In this document: positions 26,759-39,686 of the stretch, in pieces
Layout of the letters: the number at the start of each line of letters is the position of its first letter
How positions within the stretch are numbered: position 1 is the first letter of the stretch
DNA from: Diploscapter coronatus
Taxonomy: Eukaryota > Nematoda > Chromadorea > Rhabditida > Rhabditidae
Length of the DNA: 64,000 nucleotides
Direction of reading: 5' to 3'
NCBI GenBank assembly: GCA_964036155.1
Contig: OZ038422.1
Location: 27,365,201-27,429,200 of the forward strand
Translations under genes and position numbers: made by a program
The notes under the pieces: model-generated
What the model was told of the DNA's origin: nothing
The model's database searches: none
The model's input: only the letters and a program-made list of their open reading frames with translations

Positions 26759-29655
26759 TTTAGAAATGAAAATTCAATAACGAAAATTGAGAGTTTCGGC
26801 TGATAATATATGTGATTAAAACTGACGCAGAAATGGGAGAAGACGAAGCTACGTGTTTCCATGGCAAAAATCCTCTGATAATCCTCCTTAACGCATTATG
26901 TAGGCGGCAAATTCTATGTCCCATAAATCTCAAATTTATCCGCTATTTTCACACCGAATACGACCAAAGACTGGCCGGAATCGATTTTTGAAAACAAATT
27001 CGGAACCGGAGTCAAAACTGGAATTTTTATTTTTTGTTGATCGAAATCGACATCAGAATCGAAACCAGAATTTCCGATCAGTCGCTGAATATGAGCCGAT
27101 TGTTTCAAGTTTTCATTTTCGATAATTGCTCCCAGTCTCTATCTCTCTGAGTTCTGCATTAGAGTCGTGTGAATTACCACGTGTTTTGGGCTCTGTAAAC
27201 ATAGACAATTAACAGGGACGCAGAGGAATGGAAATCTTCAAATTTGTTTCGTCTGCAGAGTTTCAGTCATCATAAATTTGAGTTTGCTGAGTGCATCCGT
27301 ACTGTATTTCATTTTTCTGCCTCTCAAATCCCGTGTGCTCTTTAAATTCGTGTTCAGCAGCGCGCTTTTCAGACGCCACACATTTCATTTCCTGGTTTCT
27401 CGTGGAAATTGCATGACGAGATTAGAGACTGGGTTGAAATGAAGCTGGGCTTCATTTCAATTCGTGAAGTTCACTTCATAAAAATAAAAGGCGTCTTTTT
27501 TCCATTTTTGACATTTGGTAGGCGCCTTTTCGTTTCGGTTAATTACGTCATTCTGCAAAGGGCGAGTGTGAGGCCATTCACGTGCAGCCAGCTCTAAGCA
27601 GGACTTTGTGGGGGGATAAGCACGAAAGCCTTTCGTTTTACTATCGAATGTGAATGTAGGCGTCTGTCGAAAGGACGTTTTTTGCACATTGCTTCATTTT
27701 GCAGAATCGTAGCCAAAGCAGTAAAACTGAATGTTCTTATACCTGATAATCTGATAAGAAACCACGAGATGCAATTTTTCGCTAGGAATTCAATTTTCTT
27801 CGAGTCATGAATATTTTCATGCATACCCCGAGTTTTCTAGACTCCATAATTCAAAGTGCTATATTAGTTCATTGCAAGTGCAATGCCTTTTGCATGACGC
27901 AACATCGCGTTAAAGAATAGGTATTTTCACCGTTTGTTATACGTCACGATCATGAAAGTGATATAGAAATTCTTTTGAATGCTCATGAAAAAGCACATGG
28001 CATTTTCTTGCTCTCTTCGAGTAGATTTATCTTCATTCAATCTGCTTCATTTTTCTTCTCTCTGTCTCTTCATCTGCAATTGATTGTCTGGTGGGTAGAG
28101 CGCAGACATGACAGAGTCCACCTCCCGCCCTTCGCAGTTTCGTCAGAAGCCGAGATGAAGCTAAAATGTGAGGGGCAGGCACGCAGAGGTTAGCCTTCTC
28201 TACGCTCTTCCCTCCACACTCATTCACTCATTTCACAAGCACTTCTTCTTGAACTGCTCTCCTTTCGCTGCTTCCTGCAGATTTTTGCAGTCCACCTAAC
28301 ATTTTCTAGAACTCTTTCACTCCGAATCTCCCCATACCTCTGCCCATTCGCACTACGGGCTCTGCCTCGGTCCGCTGTGCTTGTCTCGATTTCAGTGTCC
28401 TGAGGTCAGGCCGTGCCTCTTCGCTTACTTATATAACATTTTGCAAGTCCTTCTCTCGACTGAAATGTTGCGTATCTTTTCGTAATACGAAGTTTCCTTT
28501 TCAAACCGCATGCTTTGAAGTTGTGCCGCTGTAATTATTGAATTTTTGTCCCTAGATATTACAGTATCGGATTTCTATGGGGAAACGTCGTTTTCAGCCT
28601 TTTTTGCCCTTTCTTTAAGTTCTCTTCGTCTCTCGTTCTCTTTTCCCAGACCGTATTGACCCTTTTCTTGTTCAGTATTAGCGACAACTCACTTTCTCCG
28701 CGCCTGGGGGCATTTTTCTATGCGCGCAGCGCGCGTCACGACCATAATCGTGTAGTCGTAGGTGTTTTTTTTTGCAGAATTATCGATTTCACTAAAGATC
28801 TTATTTCAGTCTGTTCCAGCTCCTATCCTTTCGACATTATTCACCCTTTCGGTGTAGAATTCCTCTGAACTTTTATCTCCGACATTTTTCTAGTCATATA
28901 TCTTTGTGCATTATGACTTTTCTGCAGAATAATAATTATTGGGAACGTCTCAACTATGTATTCCCCTTCATCTATTCATCTTTCTGATATCGAAGGACCG
29001 GTCGATATCTTTCCTCACTATTCTCGGCCTTTCGGACTGTCTGGGGGTCTGTCTAAGAGACTTTTCCCTTTCTTTCCTTCTTTTTCCTTTATGATCGTTT
29101 ACTTTTTCTTTATATCTTTACAGAACTGTACATACATGACAATTTCAATATGTGATCCACCAATTTTAGCTGGATTTTTGATTTGCTAAATTTTAATATG
29201 AAAAGTCTAAGAAGGCGATACCTAAATCGCTTTCACAAAACAAGAAAACCCGAAAGAACGCAATTTTCATCTTCTGTCCGCCCATTCTTCATCGATTTCT
29301 CCGCGCAGTTCATTCATTTCGTCCATCGATTACTTTTTATTTTTTTTTATTTTATCGATTTTTGAAGTTTCCATTTTTGCAGGTAGTTGATTTGACCTAT
29401 TCGTTGCGGAAACTGGTCATCGACGCATTTAGAGGTTGGCCGCCGCATTTCCTTTCGGGAACTCTGTTTCCAGTGAGTTTGAACAAAAAATCATGAAAGT
29501 TCTAAAACAAATCTTTGTATTTTTTTTGCAAAAATCATTACATTCCTACAAAAATTCTCATCTTAAAATTTCTAAAACAATCCTTGAAATTTCAGAATTT
29601 TTCCAATTTTGCTCTGAGAATTGGCTCGATTTTTGTGGGTCAATCTGCGTGAAGG
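26759..29655. promoter_or_regulatory. Divergent upstream region, channel gene / wnk-1
   Basis: The channel gene runs left and wnk-1 runs right, so this 2.9 kb holds both promoters and any 5' untranslated exons. It contains pyrimidine-rich stretches (28180-28430, 29010-29110) and a good TTTTTGCAG acceptor at about 29374-29382 that may receive a leader or 5' UTR exon. No protein-coding exon is convincing. Confidence 0.4.
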
Positions 29656-32600
29656 ATGCCAGCGAACATGATGAATGGCGGAGGAACGGGACTCGCTGTG
29701 CCGGCAGTCGCCAAGACGCCAGGTACTAGATTCTGGAAAATAATAATTTTTGACCTATTGTAAAATTCTCCTTCATTCTTCTGCTCATATCATTTTCTTA
29801 AGAAAAAGATGAATTATTAAATAAGTCCTCTGGATTAGAGTTGCTAGAAGCAGCATTAACGTTGCGAATCCAGAGTAGTAAAAGTTAACTATGGAGTGAG
29901 CAAAACTGATTTTGGTTTCAGGCAATGCTCCAAATGGCGAATCGGCAGGAAATGGAGCGACATCTCCGAAGGCAGCCGCAGAGGGCGGCGGGCAACAGGA
30001 CGGCAGCCACAAACCGAGCACTTCGGCCACGGCAAACGCTGAAAAACCGTCAGGTACTAGATACATAGACAGTTTGCTCTTGGGTTGTAATCACACAAAT
30101 CATCAGAATTTAACATTAGTTAAAATTAACTTAAATTTTCAAGTATTTATACGTTTTATTTAGGCAGAAGACAGGCAGATCCCAGGAAAAGGGCCATGAA
30201 ACGGGTGGACGAGGCAGGGCCGGAGACGCAACAGTAAGGTTTTTGGAGAAAACGATAAAGAAATGTTGTACAGAAAACTGGCATGAGTTGAAAAATTTTG
30301 CAATACTGAGGAAAACAATGTTTTGCAAGAAGCATAATACGGCGAATCGGGAAAATCCAGAAAAGTCGCAGAAAACGAGTGATGAGATGTGTACTCTTCC
30401 GCGTTTTGTCTTTGATTTCCCCATGTCAGCCAACAGTCAATCAGCAGTAACGATAATCCTACTGATTTGCATATCCAAATAGAGAGTTGCACAGAGCTGC
30501 AGCAATTCATGTGAACGCGTCACGAACTCTCCATCTTTCATTCTTTCGCTTCTCTTCATTTTTCAGCATATTTCATCTCGATTCTATGAGTCTCTATCCG
30601 TCCGAGCCGTGGGCGAGTTTTGTGAGGAAACACTCCCGGTAGTTGAATATTCACCCTCTCGCGATTTTATTCCCCAAATAACAATAACTCTGCCGCCGTT
30701 TCATTTGATTTTCCATCACTTTCATTTTCTCGTCAAATTAAAAAGACATTTAGAAAATTCCGTTAATCAAAAAATTCCTGCGTTGGTTCAAAAAAGTCAG
30801 ATCCAAGCTGGATTTTCCCGTTTCGCCAGAGATCCTCGCCGCCGCGAAGGCGTTGCGGTTGAGGGCCAGAAAATTGCAAGTGGTACGGGGTCAGAGCCGT
30901 AGTGATGCGTGAATTTGCAGGCATGGCTCGCACTGGCTGTCCGGAGAGGAGCGGTCGAGACTCGAGGCCGTTCAGAGGGACTGGCGACTCAGCAGACCCA
31001 CCAACAAGTTGGAACGGGTAATTATCTTTGTTTTGAGATGATTAGGGCAATTAAAATTAGGAGGAAAAAAATCATTTCGTTTTTCTTATTGAATTGCACA
31101 CGACTTGAGTATTCAAGCAACAATTATCTTTAGAGAGGATCAGGGCAATTAAAAACTCCAATACGATAACAATCAGCATAATCGAAATTGGACAAATTAG
31201 CGTGATTTAAAATTTTTAAAAATTCAATAACTTCAGTGGTCCCAAATCGCGAAGCAGGCGGACAGCGATGCCTCCGTGGGTTCTCCCTTGCAGTCTCAGG
31301 CCGACCGCACCGCCTCGCCCCTGTTTCGCATTTCCCCCGTCAAACCCAGTCAGAACTCTTCCCCCAATTTGGCCGAGGTTGCAGGAACTCCCAATGGAAG
31401 CAGTATCTTTGACAGAGCTAGGTAAGGAAAAAATTAAAGTAGGGAAATTTTGCAAATTCAAGATTTTATTTTCTTGAATAGTGTATCTTCGATTCTAAAA
31501 AGAAATTTTGAATACTCACATTTCTACCTTCATTTTTTCAATAGGAAATTCATCATTATTGTGAAATGCCGAATTTTCATTGTCCAATCAGATCTATGAT
31601 ATAGTTTTGAAAGACCTGATTTCAAATTAATTTTTCTCAATCGATATTTTTCATTGTTATCGAAGGGGATATTCATGTGCACACTTGCTGGAAAGTTATA
31701 CCATTTGGCATATGATTTAGAGAGATGGAGAGAGAAAGAGACGCAGAGGGAAAAAGAAAGAAAGAAAGAATGGGATGCGCGTGACAATCACAATTCTCTC
31801 CTCCCTTCTGTCTATAATTCCCCTTTCCTCCTCCCGATCTATTGACCAACTTTCATGCATCAAATAATAATCAGTTAATATCATACAGGAAATATGAATT
31901 AGCAATTGAAAATTGGAAAATCTCACCCACGCAAAAAGCTAATTTTACACTAAAACATCTGCTGAAGTAAAAATTCACAAAAACAAATTAGAGTGTAGTG
32001 GAACTGGGAATTTTATCAATTAGAAGAAGAAAGTTTGATTTGGCTTGATTGATTCGATTTGTAAACTTCACGTTTTCCGTTTTCTGTAATGAAAACCGGG
32101 ACGACTGTTTATTGTAGAATGGGAGGCAGAGACACAGAGGCACAACAAGCAGTTTTTCTGTCGCCCCTGCCTGTCATCAGGCAATAAAAATTAAATTGCC
32201 TCCCTCCTGCCTTTGCCCGTACGACTGTTAATTATGGTCTGGTCGAAACCCTATATTCATCGATTTTGCCAAATTTCACGATGATTCCCTCGATCGTTGC
32301 GACTTCACCGAACTTTCATCGACGGCATTTTTTCTTCAAAACCCCCGCTTCGCCTCTGTGCTCTCCACACTCGTCCGCCACTAATATTTCCCAGTTATGC
32401 AAGCAATTTAATACGCAGAAATTGAATTGTAAACGGTAAAACTCTTATTTCTGTTTTAACTTGTTCAGAATTACGCAAGAATGGCGGATTAGTTAGGAAA
32501 TATCTTTGAGTCATGGGTGTTTCATGCTCATGAAACATCGTCTTGTGTTTCTTTATTTTGAGGAAAAAACCCTTAATTTTACGGATGATTGACATTGAAT

Positions 32601-35600
32601 GAGTGAAATGGAGAGGGGATTAGTGGAACGAATCAAAGATAAGATAAATCTCCGCTAGTCACTTTATCTTTTATCCCTGATTGCAGGGGCGCAGAAAATC
32701 TGTTGAAGATCAGTGTGTCTGGGCCTGAGCCAGCAGGCAGACATTTTTTCCTAGTGAAAGCTGCAAATGAACATAAGATTTATGTGCAAGGAAATGAAAG
32801 AGGAACTTTAACTTCTAAAAAGAAGGGGGACTATAGAAATCAAAAGATCTTCATACTTCCATTCTTACCCTGTTTACTAGAAAAATGATGTCATTTTTGT
32901 GGTCTTTTGAAACACATACTACAGAGAAAATTCAAGATTTTTTTTTGCGAAAATTATGATTTTCTTGCAGATCCAAACCTAGCCCGGTCAATGCATCTGC
33001 CTCGCCCATTGCCTTGTCGACCACGCCAACCACTGCTTCTGGAGCTGGCTCAGTTTCGCCCATCGCACAGACTTCCCCTCTGGCTGCCGCAGCCTCTCCG
33101 TCCGTGCAAGGCAATGAATCTCCTGCGTCAGTTGGCGCAAGGCCCGAAGAGGGTGCCATCGTTCCTGAAAAGACACCCACCCCAGTCAAGCAAGCAGAGG
33201 AACAGACTGCAGCTCTGAAGGCTCAGGAAGAGTTGGAAAAGGAAAAGAAGGAGCAGGAAAAGAGGGAAGAGGTAGGAGTTTTTGCAAATGTTTTACATTT
33301 GAAAAGAAAGATATGCAACTTTCAGGAAGAGCGCATCGCGAGGCAAATCGACGTGGATGATGACTACGATGCGCAGGAGAAGCCCATTGACAAAAGTCCA
33401 AGTAGGGCAATTTTTGGAATTTTGAAAAATACAGTATAAACATAGACATTTTTGAAAATTTAGGAAAAATGATTTTAAAAAATTGCAGACGGTCAATTCC
33501 TGAAGTTTGATGAGGAGCTGGGTAGAGGCTCGTTCAAAACGGTGTACAGAGGCCTTGATACGGAGACTGGAGTGGCCGTGGCCTGGTGCGAGCTGCAGGA
33601 GAACAAATTGAATAAGGTGAAGTTGCAAATGAAAAATAAGGAATTTGACGATTTGTATAATTCGTTACTTCGCTACCCATAGTTAAGGGTATAAGGCAAA
33701 GTAGAGAGATATTTTCCCCACGCTATTTCATAGATAACGAAGTAACGAGTTATCCAGGTTGTCGAAATTGTAGAAAAAAGTTCAACAATGTACAGGTTCT
33801 TGTTAAATTATGTGTCTCTTTCAAACAAAATAACAAAAGTTTTAAATTTCTTGATGACGACTTGAAAATAATGACGATGGTTTACTGTAGAAATTTTTAT
33901 TTCTCAAATTTGCAGGCTGAAAGACAACGTTTCCGTGAGGAGGCAGAGATGCTCAAAGGCCTGCAGCACCCCAACATCGTGAGGTTCTACGACTATTGGG
34001 AGAGGAACGAGCAGAATGGCAAGAAGAAGTACATCGTCCTTGTCACCGAGCTCATGACTTCTGGCACGCTCAAAATGTACCTGAAAAGATTCAAGAGGAT
34101 AAATATCAAGGTTAGAAAAGAAGTTGGAAATAAAATGAGTTTCAATGAGAAGAAGAAGAAGAAGAAAGAAATTGTTATTTTCTAATCCAAATTTTGAAAA
34201 ACTCGAATTGATTGAATAGGATTTGTTAGTTTTTGAGAAAAAAACCGACGATAAATGGGAGGTTTTTGAATTGCAGGTTCTGAAATCGTGGTGCCGTCAG
34301 ATTCTGAAGGGCCTCGACTACCTGCACTCGAGAAACCCCCCTGTCATCCACCGCGATTTGAAGTGCGACAACATATTCATCACGGGCACGACTGGCTCTG
34401 TCAAGATTGGCGATCTGGGCCTCGCAACGCTCAAAAACAAGTCCTTCGCCAAGTCCGTTATTGGTAGGCATTTTTGGAATTTCGAAGGATGAGAGAAAAC
34501 TTCATGAAATTTCAACGATACGTGGGGGTGTATTGAATGAAGTTGATTTTAATTAATCTGGGAAGAATACGAATATTTTTTAGAGAATTAATGAAGGAGG
34601 AAATAAATCTTTGAAGTTTCAAGGAAATATAAATAGAAGGATTATTTGCAGGAACGCCAGAATTCATGGCCCCAGAAATGTACGACGAGCAGTACGACGA
34701 GTCGGTGGATGTCTACGCATTTGGCATGTGTCTTCTGGAAATGGTCACTGGAGAATATCCCTACTCCGAATGCCAACTACCCGCTCAGATCTACAGAAAA
34801 GTCACGCAGGTTCGATGTTTCGATAGAAGGGGAAGACATTTCGAACAAGAGTGGGTGGAGATGTGCAAGTTGCTCTTCTTACCTCTATTTCCAACCTTAG
34901 AATTTTGGAATGCCATTACTAATTTTCGAACTTGGAATTTTTCAAAGTTAAAATTCAGGGCATCAAACCCGAATGCTTCAACCGCATTCCGCAACAGTAC
35001 CCGGAGATCAGGGAGATTATTGACCGCTGCATAAGGTGAGGGAAGCAATCAATTGAAATTTGGAGATATAATGATTTTTTGTTTTTAATTTTGAATTTTC
35101 AGAGCTAGAAGAGAGGAGCGAGCGACTGTGAAGGATTTGCTTGCTGATGAGTTCTTCAATCCCGAGGATCTGGCCGGAATTCGGGTGGACATCAAGAACA
35201 GAGACGCGGATTTGACTGACATGAATGTGGAGGTGAGGCATTTACAGTCGTACTCAGAGTAGATGACGCACTCGAAAATCAAGAATTATCGACTCGATTG
35301 TAGATCCAAATGCAACTTCGCGTTTATGACGAAAAGAAGCGCAAGCAGTACAAATTCAAGGAGAACGAGGGTCTGCAGTTCGTGTTCGACATCGAAAATG
35401 ACACTGCTGAGGAGGTGAGAAAAATTCGACAAAATGATTTAGAAGAAGAAATATTTCTTGAAATTGTGTGATTGGCATACATCGAAAAATTGCAGGTTGT
35501 CCAACAAATGATAGAGCAGCAGCACATTCCTCCCGAAGATACGAACATGATTATGAAGTTGATCAGGGATAAGGTAATGGAAATACATGTCTTTAAGACT

Positions 35601-38600
35601 TATGAAAAATGAATCGTCTATAGGAAATTTTGTTAGAAAACTAAAGAGATAGAATTTCTATAGATAGCTAAAAAATTAAGAAAAAAAATAAAAACTGAAT
35701 TTGTAGGTAGAAGCCTTCAAACGCGACCGCGAGTTCCGCATCAACGACCTGAAGCGAATCCGCGAAGAGGAGCAGAAAGAGCAAGAGGAGGCAGAGATCC
35801 GCAAGCAGATTCAAGAGAAGAAACTTGAGAAGGAGAGGATCGAGAGGGAGACCGCTGCACTCGCTGCTCAGCAACAACAGCAGGTTTGGAATATTTACAG
35901 CTTCTCAAAATTATTCTTTTCTGAAAAGGATGCAAAAAATGTTGAAAATGAAAGAAAAAACAAAAGAAATTCAGCAACATCACCAAGCAGCGACTCTCGC
36001 AGCGCATCAGCTCCTGCAGATTCCCTCTGGACAACAAGTGGGCGGCAATTCCTCTCCCGGCAGTTTGGGCCCGAACACTGACGATTCACAGGCAGCCAGA
36101 CCGACTTCGCTCGTTAATGGACATCAGGTACTGAATTTAGAAAGAAAACTTGATATCTATTGTCATTCATGCAAAATGAATGAAGAAAATGTCATTCATA
36201 AATAACTTGCAATAAGAAAACTGAAAGTTCATACGTGTGAAATTTAAAAAGCGAAAACAAACTCAATTTTAAGAATAGGAAAAAGTAAATAAATTTATTT
36301 GCAGGCGGGTCTCTCGAACGGTTCCTCCCAATCGGCAGCTGCCTCTGTGAACGGCACCACCCCGACTGCATCCACAGCCCCTGCAACGGCCACTGGCGAA
36401 GGACACAGACTCGACACTTACGAGAAGTTGGACTCGGCATTGGCGTGCACGCTAGGAACTCATGTCAGGTACGAGATTCCATCAATAAATTTCTCAAAAT
36501 GAATCGCTAGAAAATTGAACAGTCTGAAATTGAAACCGAATGTAGAATGGTGTGTGTAGCGTGAAATATTCAGCAACGATTTTTGAGAAAATAAACATGA
36601 CATGAAATTTTCTAATTAAAATAAAATTGCAGACCTTGCATGTCCGGATGTCAGCCAGGAGTGGTGGGGCAGCAGCAGAGCGGAGCAGGAAATGGAGTTG
36701 GCATGCAGGTCAGAAGATCCGAAATAATCATTTTGAAGGGAAACGAACGAGTGAAAATCAAATGAAGAACACTGAATATGTTTGCCGAGTTCGTAACATT
36801 GTGGAAAGAAACTAACGTTTTAGGAATTAGGATGAGAATTTGAACACATTTTCAGAACGGAACTGGCGCGTCGTGTTGCAGCAGCAGCAGCAGCGCAGCG
36901 TTGGCGTCCAGCAATGGACTGCTTTCCGGCTCGGCCTCAGGAATGGTGGGTTCAGCAACAGTGGCCGGGCATCCCCTCTCCTCGCTCTCGCATTTGCACC
37001 ACAATTGCCCGTATCGTCACGCGCCCCTGCCTCCCATGCACCCCGCCCCAGTCGCCCATCGTCGAGTGCCCTCGCCAACCCAGTCGACTCTCCAAACGCC
37101 CTCGACCGACAGCCGCATCTTCGCCGTCGGCTCGCCCACCCATAGTCATGCTGAAGAGTCCGAGGTGCCGTGCTGTCATAGTTTTTGCATTCTTATTTTA
37201 GAAATACAGATTTTTGGAGTGTTCAGACACTTTTTTTTTATCTAGAACATTAGAAATTTTGAGGACATTATATTATGCAACAAGATAGACGACTGAACAT
37301 TCCAAGAGTTTCAACCCGAACTCATAGAATGAATGTAGTTTGCATTCTTCTTTGGACATTGACGATGACTTCTTTTGCTAAACGAATCATTGTGTGCGAT
37401 TTGAATATTGTTTTTTTTTTGTAGTAACGATATTTTGGAAAGCTTTAGTTTACATCCCCTTTGAAAGCTTGAATTTTGACATTCTTTTGCAGTTTCATTA
37501 GAGAGCTTGTCTTGAAATGTGAATTCATGAAAATTCAGGGAAACTTGAAAAATTGAAACGATGAAAAATTTTTGAGGAAATGGGTGATTTTGTAATTTTC
37601 AGCTGGAAGACGACGAAGATGAGGACGTGGAATTGAAGAGGATGAAAGAAAGGTGAGCATTTTTAAAAATGCAAACATAGACCAATTTAAATTTTTTAGA
37701 CATCTGGTCGAGCAGAAACAGCTGATGGAGCGTCACAAACAGGAGATGGACGATTTGCTGGTGCGCAGACGGCTCAGACAGGCCAGGGCTACCACCGCGC
37801 AGCCGGGTACGAAAATTTGACCAAAAGTCGAAATATCGAATTGTTCTTTTTATAAACTCAGCCAATTTGTCGACTCACCAGAGAACTAAAGAAGAGAATT
37901 GAAATTTTAGCATCTGTGAAAGAAAATAAATCAACGTTACCGTTCATTTGAAAAAAAAACCACCCAATTTGCAGAAGCCTTGATGGGAACGAACTCGAGT
38001 GCCAACCTGATGACGTCCTCTGTGAGCGCCGATCCCTCTGCTTCGAGCACAGTCGCTCAGCCCTCGTCTCTTTCCTTGCCCGGCTCGCCCCCACCGCCTG
38101 CCATCAATGGAGAGGTAGATCTTTCAATGACTTAAAAAAATAACAAAAAAATCAATGATTTTTCACCGTGTCAAAATTGAAGAATAAAATGACAACGCGA
38201 AATTTTTACATTTGTAAGATTTTACATATTATGAGAGTGGTAAATGATAAAAAAAAAAGTGCAAATCATTTTGATAATCACCACTTCCCGTAATGTTAAG
38301 TCAAAAGATGGTAAAAATAACCAAAACTAATGAATAGTGTGTTTGAATTGATTTTGGCTTTGCTATTCGTTTGAGTTTGAAATATCCATGCAAAACCTAA
38401 CATTCTCATGACGGACTTGAAAAGAATTTTCTAATTTTGAGTGATTCTCTACTAATTCTTGCAGATTAAACGCAAGATGACGGATGGAGCGGCGTAAGAC
38501 CATGTGAGGAGTTGCAGACGAGTCACTTGATGCTCCGTCCCCCCTTCTATAATTTCCCTAAAACGGCTCTTAACTCATCCACCAATTCGGTTTTAAACTC

Positions 38601-39664
38601 CTGACACATTCCAAGTATGCAAGTATGCCTGTCATCCATCTTTCTTATATGGAAAACCTTCCATTCTTCTAACCCTAAACTATTTGTTATTCTTTAAACT
38701 TTGGTTCAAATCTAATTCACTGAGTTTATTCGCATACAAACTATTTATTTTATTCTTTTTAAATTTAAATTCCTCAATTCTGTGCATACTTTCTAAAGCG
38801 TGTCTCCATTTAGATATTGTGTTCATTTGAGTTAGAAAATTGTGTTTTATCGACAAAATGTGTTCTTTTAAATATGCTCTCTGCTTTCAAACCATTGCTA
38901 AAACGGTGCGGGTGTGCTTTTGTCTAAATTCAAAATCATTATTATTTCTACGATTTGAAGATCGTGGTCATCTTTTATGCGAATTTGATAGATGATGGGT
39001 TTTATCTTTATTTTGAGCAAATGTCTAAACTATATTTAGGAATCTTGAATTCGTTTCACGGCAGTTTGCGTTCATTCTCACACTTTTCAAGGGCGAAATG
39101 TGTGCAATGCAGAATTCATCAGAATGCGCAAATTAGTCGTGTGCGAATTTTCATGAAACTCATTCTGAATACTGAACTAAATTACGTCCCTTCCTTCCCA
39201 CCTCTCTTTCTGTGTATCATCACTTTCTTGTCAAAACTAAAGCGGATTTTGAATTGAATTGAAGGAGATACGAGATAAATGAAGAATTTTATTTGGTTTT
39301 GGCTAATTTTTAACATTTATACCTATAACAACTGAATAACACATGCATGAAGATACTAATTTTAGAAAAAAAATGAAAATTAAAGAAATTTTAGCTCCAG
39401 CCTTCCTCGTCTAGGGGCCGTCTTGGTGACAGTAAACTTCTCGCAGCTCAACTTTTGGCTCTCCACAGCGGCTCGACTTCACCCCTATTGAGCGCCCTGA
39501 ATAACATCGTCTCTGCCCCACCCACTCCAAATCCGATGACACAACAGGCGCCAAGTCAAAATTTATTAGTCCCACCCCCCAGACATATACCTTCACCTCA
39601 GCCGCAACATCCCAGGCTGAGAGACAATAGATCGGCCCCACCCCATTCTGATAGTGAAATGTAA
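29656..39664 (+). CDS. wnk-1: WNK (with-no-lysine) protein kinase, two 3' ends
   Basis: Chloride-sensitive Ser/Thr kinase that controls cell volume and ion transport through GCK-3/SPAK. Exons: 29656-29722, 29922-30053, 30164-30233, 30921-31017, 31237-31421, 32971-33271, 33326-33401, 33489-33616, 33916-34110, 34277-34463, 34652-34809, 34959-35035, 35103-35232, 35304-35414, 35496-35573, 35707-35883, 35975-36127, 36305-36468, 36633-36708, 36856-37164, 37603-37652, 37700-37806, 37975-38114, then either 38465-38497 (1066 residues) or 39395-39664 (1145 residues). The kinase domain starts at about residue 310 (GRGSFKTVY). The usual catalytic Lys is Cys (VAWCEL), the WNK hallmark, with the substitute Lys in [11 protein letters not shown] and DLGLATL (Leu of the chloride site) follow, then [16 protein letters not shown]. 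An OSR-like domain is at about 602-665. The rest is low-complexity with coiled-coil stretches. Confidence 0.95.
33655..33754. repeat. Short hairpin element, copy 1 (wnk-1 intron 8)
   Basis: TCGTTACTTCG at 33661-33672 is inverted at about 33738-33748, with partly paired flanks (ATAA...TTAT). The interior (ATAAGG...ATTTTCCC...CTATTTC) resembles the element at 48893-48976 in a different gene. Confidence 0.6.
38498..39394 (+). other. 3' UTR of short wnk-1 form / intron of long form
   Basis: Sequence between the two alternative terminal exons. It is AT-rich and stop-dense. It would be 3' UTR when exon 38465-38497 is used and intron when exon 39395-39664 is used. Confidence 0.6.
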
Positions 39665-39680
39665 GGGTAATTATGATAAG

Positions 39681-39686
39681 AATAAA
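39681..39686 (+). terminator. AATAAA poly(A) signal, long wnk-1 form
   Basis: Canonical AATAAA 17 bp after the stop codon of the distal terminal exon. Confidence 0.55.

Noticed and set aside
32688..32750. Possible cassette exon in the long wnk-1 intron (TTGCAG acceptor, GTGAAA donor)
   Set aside because: Inclusion would break the frame between the exons at 31421 and 32971.
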